Source: Acidobacteriaceae bacterium
Lineage (GTDB): Bacteria; Acidobacteriota; Terriglobia; Terriglobales; Acidobacteriaceae
Reading direction: 5' to 3'
Assembly: GCA_031296355.1 (NCBI GenBank)
Contig: JARLFX010000155.1
Coordinates: 1-10,529 of the forward strand
Length of the DNA: 10,529 nucleotides
Shown: one piece after another, positions 7,801-10,529 of the stretch
How the letters are laid out: every line of letters starts with the position of its first letter
Numbering within the stretch: the stretch's first letter is position 1
Notes under the pieces: generated by a model
Database searches by the model: none
The model's input: the letters and a program-made list of their open reading frames with translations, nothing else
Told to the model about the DNA's origin: nothing
Position numbers and translations under genes: made by a program

Positions 7801-10529
7801 CGATTACGCGCGACTTTGCAGAGTTGTGGGATTGCAAGTTCTCAAGCTTCCACGATTGGCAAGCGAGCCGCGAGCACGAACTGTATCGCGAGAACTGGGC
7901 AGCATGGGAAGCAATCGAAAAAGCGCGCAAGATTGAAGCCTTCCGCTTCCTCGAGTCGGAACTGAAGAGCTCGTCACTCTCCATTGCCGAACCAGGCGGA
8001 GGCGAGTGGTGGCCTGACCAGCGGCCCGCGCCGCATGCCGGTCTGGGCCCACTGCAGGCTGATGTGCCTTCGACCGTCGCGCTCTTACCCGCGAACCCAC
8101 CAACACAAGAGGGATTCACGCTGCTCGGCACGCCTGAGAACAGCGGCCAGCCCTCCTGGCTCGCCATTCCTGGGCAGTCCGCGCCATCGTCGTCCACTCA
8201 AGGCAACGATGGGCAACTACAGAGATCAGCGCAGAAGAGTTCCAGGAAAGCACCGCGCGTGGCGGAGCTGGCCCAAGCTTCGGCGCAGAGCGGCGGACAA
8301 TCCACAATGCCGCAGCCGCTGCCTTTCTGGATTGAGGCTGCGATGCGCCTTGGCGCGCAGTTTGTTCGCGTCGCTGCGGCGTGCTCACCGGCGGGATCCT
8401 CCGGCATCGGCGGCGACAACACCGTTACCCGCTGCTGCGAGCAGTGCGGCGCCATACATCCACCGGTGGTCGATGAGTACTACTTCTGGCTGATCGAGAC
8501 GCTCCAGTACGTGCGCCCGGATCAGGCATACGGTATTCCGGCGAATACGCCCGTCGGTACCTACCAGTTCGGCGTCCAGGACGCTTACTACGATCAAACG
8601 CAGCAGCAGTCGGTGCAGTGGAATAACGGCGACGATTCAACGGCCATGGCCAAACTGCTCAACTGGCCGGCCAATCCCGCAGTGCGCCTCGCGTGGTGCC
8701 GCGTGCATAACGGCAAATTCATGCAGGAACGGCGCTCAACTGAGTGCATCCCTATAACTTCGCCAGTGAACCTGCAATTTCTTGGTCGCGCCCTTGACTC
8801 GCTCTACTTTTCCATTGGCGGCGGCTCATCTACAACACCGCCAGACGGCTTTCGTTTCGACCTTCCATCCGATTTCGCAGTTGTGCTGCCGCTGCCCGTT
8901 CCCGCGCCAGCGGTATCAACCTCAAACCTCCCCGGCCAACTCAACAGCTATCCGTACTTTGTGTACGACACGCCAGGCGCGAGCCTTTATCCGACATCCA
9001 TCTTTGCGCCAGCCATCACCGTGGCCAGTGCTCTGCGTGCTCGTTGCCGGTATGATCTTGCGCTTAAGTGGTACGACCTGGCTTTTGCTCCATTGAAAAG
9101 CGACTGTGCCTGGGTCGAGTGCCCAACGAACGATCGCAACCAGGCGTCTCCACCAAACAACCCAAGCAATGTGCCAGGAACACCCGCAGGCGCCGCTACA
9201 GCGCCCCCCGCGGTGGCAGGCCAGCCAGCAAATAACGCAAACAATCCGTCCGCGGATCAGCCGGGTAAACCTTCGCGCGACTCCTCCGGCGCGTGCTGCG
9301 ACAGCACTGACGTTACGTGGGAAACGGTGCGCGACCGCGCGCTCACACTGGAGTATTGCGATACCTTGCTCGAGTGGGGATGGCATGCAATGCGCCACCG
9401 CAACACGCCAGAGAAGGCTCAGCAGGCACGCCAATTGTTCGATACTGTGGCCCAGATTCTCGGCAAGCGGCCACGACGCGTAAAACTGCCTGAGCCGAAG
9501 AATCCGCAGAGTGTCGCAACGTTCACCCCCGCTATCCCTTGTCTGAATCCGCGCCTCCTCGAACTTTACGATCGAACCGCCGACCGGCTGCGTCTGGTGC
9601 ATGAGTGCATCGATGCCTGGCGGTTACCTCAAAGCAGCCCGTACTTCGGCGCCGATCTCGCCTGCTCAATCCGGCGCGAGGACGACTGTTGCACGGAGCG
9701 CGGAGAGTGGTGCCTGCCACCTAGCCCTTATCGATTCACCTATCTCATCCAGAAAGCCGTAGAGCTCGCGAGTTCGGTGCGTGAGTTCGGAAGCGCGCTT
9801 CTCGCCGCGATGGAGAAGGGCGATGCAGAGATCCTTGCTTCAATACGTGCTGCACATGAGCACGAATTGGCCGAAATGCAGATTGCTATTCGGCAAGATC
9901 AGTGGCGAAGCGCAGACTGGCAGGTGCAATCTCTGCAACAGACGAAAGACCTTAACCAGACCAACCTGATCTATTACACGGGACTCTACCAGAACGATCT
10001 GATCAACAACGAAATTCAATACGAGTCGCTCTCCACCACAGCGATGCAGACCCGCACAAGCGCCAATATGGTTGAGGCGGGCGGCGAGGCAATGAAGGTG
10101 ATTCCCGATCTCTTCGTGGGCTTCCCGTGCAATGATTCACAGGTCCCGATTGGCACCAAGCTCGCGGGCGTATTTGAGACCATAGGCAAGGTCATCAGCA
10201 TCTTCGCCGATATCCAAAGCGCAACCGCGGCGCTCGATCTCACGCTCGCCGGCTGGGAACGCCGCTCCGACGATTGGCTGCATCAGACGCAGACGCTTCC
10301 CATAGAGATTCAGCAAATTGAATATCAAATACTCAGTCAGCATCGCCAGCGCGATCAGGCAATGCTTGAGCTCGATCACCAGCAGCGTCAAGTGGAACAA
10401 ACCGGCGCTGTCCTCAATTACCTGCGCGACAAGTTCACCTCTGACCAACTTTACCTGTGGATGCAAAAGGAAACGCTCGCGCTTTACCACCAGATGTACG
10501 AACTCGCGTTGCACACCGCGCGTCAGGCC
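858..10529 (+). CDS. TcA-like subunit of an ABC-type Tc toxin complex, giant, 3' end cut off by the window
   Basis: One uninterrupted frame of 3224 codons with no stop before the right edge. ATG 858 is preceded by AGGAG (847-851) and by an in-frame TAG at 846-848, so no upstream start is possible. The N-terminus (MPNFSYLVVRVHPD) shows no signal peptide, usual for Tc toxins. Landmarks in order: a beta-rich N-terminus; VRP1/SpvA-like motif SPLGPAAYLKALL (residues 955-967) and LPYSQPLDISRTYQRLL (1102-1118); FIRVWRAL (1277-1284); a PA14-like region (1800-1950); ABC-toxin N-terminal region (about 2244-2375); a neuraminidase-like/shell region (about 2490-2750) ending in LKWYDLAFAP; a helical, pore and TcB-binding C-terminus (2825 onward). 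In the family, TcA is the receptor-binding, pore-forming translocator that carries a TcB-TcC cocoon. Characterised TcA proteins are about 2300-2550 residues; this one exceeds 3224 because of extra N-terminal and internal modules. The last one to two hundred residues are probably missing. Family assignment is firm; host, receptor and toxicity are unknown. The protein could be an uncharacterised Tc-like branch rather than a proven insecticidal toxin. Confidence 0.93.
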   Translation, partial: MPNFSYLVVRVHPDTPVDSGTFGTYLDGLSIKVYRADAPQTPANLLGQVPPASGLSYAPVQLIEVPFAPGTFIAAVPKLLVDSTKPVSPNDYGNTLTLDSIEGIAYGSSVVSPVDASLISGGTAVNNLAGTTATVNQEIPKFLGAGTVVTFYYQYGSGQLSIASDYSSFSFVINTAASATNKTIIKMQTTKGIAPGMTVSAVSGVAANTLVTAVSSTTITLSNSVTLANNAPVTFTCLLNTGIVQHVEPELQWDGLSPYFIPIPMSVATAVIPIPNQPVGEYVDIAVVVTRNNILIPVDHEFYNVMVLVDTSLPSPGNFQNIPLRNTSFYLTLPAPPVNNGALSLLMPTNGTAPAYDQLLPLMEAASQYDSYFSGVDLTQLTTDQCTRMAYDIVWSQQNPLPLPPDALEDLYTNPPNSGASSSNGNNNGDEQDRQRWEGALNSFYSTRNSVAVRLSKFVAAVSCALYCEATSTAAPQAVLEFIVDPTAYADASPIVSEVLLTGLNSTINFGVPAAFFYALGSNQGITTTAASRYKSACGDTVDRLLQEFGQAVMTGVITDLEAYSLPLSSPPAGKISSVQAARRLSALAVTQSSTTPIVPLPATTAFDNLVQGWLGATTASAAGPSYQAFQPESDAIIWALLAGVSVPASVSGDYTVQTQADESGYLYLVLSAISRGYIETGTSQSLASKVIGWLPSTTNPTTPNPTIDTLKAVTAAQWTAFFTTGPADPTWLPPFTQPGNNLAPSQSPLQQGYVSIQIKAFIRAVQKFFSVSSIPNQAPNLNPAAPSLYSLPDFDAISQAVGNLSGTFVFGAGPLTQAQIDTAVQGIFPPEEVRAQAWLARAIGTINDLALIAKVVPEISPNAQPTPGDIRFSIMEALYARGFTSASDITKVTSDEFQYATTGTVAWGYVPQLYAAAQAIAPNAPQTGDGSLQGFVPVNPDGSLTDCIPPPSISPLGPAAYLKALLALHQDSSCANLHDNDSSDTTPLMAATIASRRGPVGDMLADRANSSTLIPSIDLVNESLEKLAALAPAPTSGAVYDTATTTLDGYPLCTGGCSDKEDCHSPGELLETMPQYSSPAVPTAQPDAYKNLATDFSSCCLPYSQPLDISRTYQRLLCLCRADTMRAFRKEITEFVLAPDASPSNFQNYLWRYPVKIEIAIEYLGFSQQEAAALFGYTGVTAKPIPPWGLYGFASAEQNDKSWIQTLQQLSEFLERTCLTYCEFIELQAVSPVPIANGNSDVKGFSDCEPCCLDGVELSFGTDQNQEAALAALALFIRVWRALKHRCDGFSFAELADIWSVLGGLAGGVNNIEFLRQLAALEMLRDYFHMPLTDAKERPAPGDTGADRTNLLAFWVGPSAAKWNWAVGELLERVPRVARAHHRAKDRAPEFLKLMASNLDPLSRLGGFDPSTATDTWYSRPTCTLRFAEVLTKIYASEFSIGDIVFLTSAAPHPDDEDTFPLQDENEALDHPLDLPEDQPQQSLHALRHKLLAAEVNEDGCEAWTWHRISTSMQRDFGYVPDGTSTTPDTWQTFGKHFFPNQLAASGISFAPGDQRFVYSTSVPTPPLMWNVPANGPFQCAVDSGTGAVTMWCTLPLRDEAVIEKLTHVRPLGAAEQDAVRDLYFQPRAMLAQFAFLFTDFASADRHLIQEPDEEKRWDYFRHHFAIAHERCRIITEHLAKNIAHVLGCEHHEDDARTAWLVLRDLLADENAPVTPPTWEDPSGKLPAVTWKSRPNGGAFAALLGLTGTGLLGELSTLEGKLLWREMQGPFCAFANARDQENTPVPTIMPQLGYTPPMAPELVSIHNGFAVRDMDGSSLGGAQGYQAQWSGVLLVDREGRYEFDARVPQTRNGKSESHEDRRSWKVVLSRNQKTWLLLKNHWPEAEGEPAVSLNLKRGAYQLLITLRQETPDFSRPEWLRRQHAGLELDYRGPDTQDEWTIIPRERLYLDKKDGTLGKGIDYGKDATPTPVTFLDTLYTSSLRDIRRTYQRAFKAVLFVKRFHLSSKPASDDSLSELGYMLAQSDRFAGVGFARSGGAFNASLCDFDFNFLPLKDNYLPPSPAQDLRVAPGPSRVVALFDQWERLFDYTQVRQQALQHRERPVWLLFDEALNKQPAHVGFLLRHLGIDSRHYDLLLNYYVSPTPGTLYALTAADLEDDRWMVRVWHGEQWIRTLLKCFCPKDLGEAQPATWAGDDPGTPVGSLTISGNQNLVAFVCDGFFGGEKPWRYAEIKRANDGLRERARKALIAYLCHGNRLALPWNAGSYATCARDLSDYLLQDVEAGLCQRASRVDEAVSAVHSFVRRARLGLEPGWTITRDFAELWDCKFSSFHDWQASREHELYRENWAAWEAIEKARKIEAFRFLESELKSSSLSIAEPGGGEWWPDQRPAPHAGLGPLQADVPSTVALLPANPPTQEGFTLLGTPENSGQPSWLAIPGQSAPSSSTQGNDGQLQRSAQKSSRKAPRVAELAQASAQSGGQSTMPQPLPFWIEAAMRLGAQFVRVAAACSPAGSSGIGGDNTVTRCCEQCGAIHPPVVDEYYFWLIETLQYVRPDQAYGIPANTPVGTYQFGVQDAYYDQTQQQSVQWNNGDDSTAMAKLLNWPANPAVRLAWCRVHNGKFMQERRSTECIPITSPVNLQFLGRALDSLYFSIGGGSSTTPPDGFRFDLPSDFAVVLPLPVPAPAVSTSNLPGQLNSYPYFVYDTPGASLYPTSIFAPAITVASALRARCRYDLALKWYDLAFAPLKSDCAWVECPTNDRNQASPPNNPSNVPGTPAGAATAPPAVAGQPANNANNPSADQPGKPSRDSSGACCDSTDVTWETVRDRALTLEYCDTLLEWGWHAMRHRNTPEKAQQARQLFDTVAQILGKRPRRVKLPEPKNPQSVATFTPAIPCLNPRLLELYDRTADRLRLVHECIDAWRLPQSSPYFGADLACSIRREDDCCTERGEWCLPPSPYRFTYLIQKAVELASSVREFGSALLAAMEKGDAEILASIRAAHEHELAEMQIAIRQDQWRSADWQVQSLQQTKDLNQTNLIYYTGLYQNDLINNEIQYESLSTTAMQTRTSANMVEAGGEAMKVIPDLFVGFPCNDSQVPIGTKLAGVFETIGKVISIFADIQSATAALDLTLAGWERRSDDWLHQTQTLPIEIQQIEYQILSQHRQRDQAMLELDHQQRQVEQTGAVLNYLRDKFTSDQLYLWMQKETLALYHQMYELALHTARQA
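1371..1565 (+). other. Protein region: small beta module with G-M-T-V / T-T-I-T-L-S motif
   Basis: Residues 172-236 contain KGIAPGMTVSAVSG, then VTAVSSTTITLSNSV, then a closing VTFT. This pattern of GxxVSG-like turn, 'V-x-x-V-S-x-T-T-I-T-L-S' strand and final strand recurs in phage tail/fibre and large secreted bacterial proteins, usually as short repeated modules. Here it occurs once, between YYQYGSG and the following beta-rich stretch, and looks like an insertion in the N-terminal domain. The resemblance is from memory of the motif, not from a search. Confidence 0.45.
2091..2144 (+). other. Protein region: Asn/Ser/Gly-rich linker
   Basis: Residues about 412-429 (YTNPPNSGASSSNGNNNG) are low-complexity and polar, followed by a charged DEQDRQRW stretch. 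This most likely is a flexible boundary between the beta-rich N-terminal section and the more helical section that leads to the VRP1-like region. Confidence 0.6.
3717..4394 (+). other. Protein region: VRP1/SpvA-like core of TcA
   Basis: Residues about 954-1179. It opens with SPLGPAAYLKALLALH, matching the SPAAYL signature with which TcA and SpvA-like proteins start their conserved helical region. It continues with SRRGPVGDMLADRAN and IDLVNESLEKL, then LPYSQPLDISRTYQRLL (the family's LPF-x-x-P-x-x-x-x-R-x-Y element) and IAIEYLGFSQQEAAALFG (equivalent of the family's 'E-x-L-G-L-S-x-E-E' element). The region is interrupted by a Cys-containing loop, C1054, C1058 and C1064, and holds further Cys pairs at 1100-1101 and 1119/1121. 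In known TcA structures this part belongs to the alpha-helical outer shell. Confidence 0.8.
6255..6713 (+). other. Protein region: PA14-like beta-sandwich domain
   Basis: Residues about 1800-1952. The layout fits PA14: a W-x-G strand (QWSGVLLVDREGRYEFDARV, W1830), a middle strand pair (WKVVLSRNQKTWLLLKN), a 'G-x-Y-x-L-x-I-x-L' strand (RGAYQLLITLRQE, Y1901), then AGLELDYRGPDTQDEW followed by IIPRERLYLD, matching the usual ending 'L-x-L-x-W/Y-x-x-P ... I-P-x-x-x-L-Y'. PA14 domains are carbohydrate-binding or protein-interaction modules in toxins, adhesins and glycosidases. Here the domain could contribute to receptor binding. The typical acidic sugar/calcium-binding loop is not evident to me, so ligand binding is uncertain. 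Confidence 0.6.
7587..7982 (+). other. Protein region: ABC-toxin N-terminal region (Tc family)
   Basis: Residues about 2244-2375. RKALIAYLCHGN is followed by DLSDYLLQDVEAGLCQRASR, AVHSFVRRARLGLEPGW and YRENWAAWEAIEKARK. This corresponds closely to the family pattern 'L-x-x-Y-L-L-x-D-V-x-M-x-x-C-x-x-T-S-R-I-x-x-A-x-x-S-x-Q-x-F-V-Q-R-x-L-x-x-L-E ... Y-P-E-N-W', including the Cys and the ENW. It is among the most diagnostic segments of TcA proteins and supports the assignment independently of the C-terminus. Confidence 0.88.
7983..8297 (+). other. Protein region: Pro/Gly/Ser/Gln-rich linker
   Basis: Residues about 2376-2480 are low in hydrophobic residues and rich in Pro, Gly, Ser, Ala and Gln (GGGEWWPDQRPAPHAG, then IPGQSAPSSSTQGNDGQ). 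The stretch is predicted to be flexible and separates the ABC-toxin N-terminal region from the next folded shell segment. It could be surface exposed or a protease-sensitive loop; nothing in the sequence decides. Confidence 0.5.
8316..9110 (+). other. Protein region: neuraminidase-like/shell segment of TcA
   Basis: Residues about 2487-2751. LPFWIEAAMRLGAQFVRVAA is followed by CCEQCGAIH (C2526, C2527, C2530, H2534) and VDEYYFWLIETLQYV, then mixed beta segments and FAPAITVASALRARCRYDLALKWYDLAFAP (W2738 in the KWYD motif). The last element matches the TcA pattern 'F-x-x-x-I-A-x-x-L-x-x-x-x-R-Y-x-x-A-x-x-W-Y-x-x-I-F-x-P'. In the family this region lies between the ABC-toxin N-terminal region and the pore domain and includes the so-called neuraminidase-like domain, which is not known to be catalytic. 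I see no sialidase Asp-box motif, so no enzymatic role is claimed. Confidence 0.65.
9123..9293 (+). other. Protein region: Asn/Pro/Ala-rich linker before the pore-forming part
   Basis: Residues 2756-2812 (starting PTNDRNQASPPNNPSNVPG and ending with PGKPSRDSSGA) are almost devoid of large hydrophobic residues and are bracketed by cysteines at 2755 and 2813-2814. In characterised TcA a stretched, unstructured linker of roughly fifty residues joins the outer shell to the central channel and drives needle ejection. This stretch has the right composition and length, but it lies before the LEYCDTLLEWG element, so equivalence to that linker is uncertain. Confidence 0.55.
9321..10529 (+). other. Protein region: channel/pore-forming and TcB-binding C-terminal part of TcA (incomplete)
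   Basis: From about residue 2822. LEYCDTLLEWGWHAMRH, ARQLFDTVAQILGKRP and LNPRLLELYDRTADRLRLV match the conserved TcA lead-in to the channel. PYRFTYLIQKA (2957-2967) and FGSALLAAMEKGDAEILASI start the long helical channel, which continues as a charged, Gln-rich coiled coil to about 3080. A Gly-containing, more hydrophobic stretch at 3082-3131 (VIPDLFVGFP, KLAGVFETIGKVISIFADI) corresponds in position to the membrane-inserting channel tip. WERRSDDW (3133-3140) opens the returning helix, and LRDKFTSDQLYLWM with YHQMYELALHTARQA is the family's hallmark before the TcB-binding beta domain. The reading frame runs off the window inside this element, so most of the TcB-binding domain is not visible. 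Confidence 0.88.

Noticed and set aside
8316..9110. Sialidase activity suggested by the neuraminidase-like label
   Set aside because: No Asp-box repeats or catalytic Arg triad are recognisable; the name in Tc toxins reflects fold similarity only.
8922..9602. 226-codon open frame on the minus strand
   Set aside because: It is antisense to the KWYDLAFAP motif and the channel lead-in of the toxin, has no recognisable domain and no good ribosome binding site.
1..10529. CRISPR array, insertion sequence, tRNA or rRNA genes
   Set aside because: I saw no regularly spaced direct repeats, transposase frame with terminal inverted repeats, or structural RNA sequence on either strand.

Overview
The window is dominated by one very large gene on the + strand. 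It starts at 858 and is still open at the right edge (10529), so at least 3224 codons are present without a stop. I recognise the product as a member of the TcA family (subunit A of ABC-type Tc toxin complexes, TcdA/TccA-like). The evidence is a run of family landmarks in the expected order: an S-P-x-G-P-A-A-Y-L motif of the VRP1/SpvA-like region, the ABC-toxin N-terminal region (LLQDVEAG ... YRENW), a shell segment ending in FAPAI ... LKWYDLAFAP, then the conserved helical/pore/TcB-binding C-terminus (LEYCDTLLEWGW, PYRFTYLIQKA, ERRSDDW, LRDKFTSDQLYLWM). The far C-terminus lies beyond the window, and no TcB or TcC partner is visible.

Layout: 1-61 holds what may be the first 20 codons of a minus-strand gene leaving the window. 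Upstream of it, 74-505 (minus) contains protein-like but interrupted reading frame, possibly a decayed gene. From about 506 to 857 I see no convincing gene, but there are two inverted repeats (564-594 and 618-661). A ribosome binding site (847-851) and an in-frame stop (846-848) fix the toxin start at 858. From 858 to the end everything is one protein.

The protein is unusual for its family. The VRP1-like motif sits near residue 955, preceded by some 900 residues that include a beta-rich N-terminal section with a small G-M-T-V / T-T-I-T-L-S module. A PA14-like beta-sandwich lies near residues 1800-1950. There are two low-complexity linkers (about 2376-2480 and 2756-2812) and several clustered cysteines. 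No signal peptide is visible, as is normal for Tc toxins. In known systems TcA pentamers bind the target cell and form a needle-like pore; a TcB-TcC cocoon docks on the C-terminal domain and its toxic C-terminal fragment is translocated. By homology that is the expected role here.

Organism: the coding part is GC-rich with G/C-ending codons preferred, while the upstream 857 bases are closer to balanced composition. A soil bacterium such as an Acidobacteriota member would fit, but this is a weak inference from composition and general impression only.
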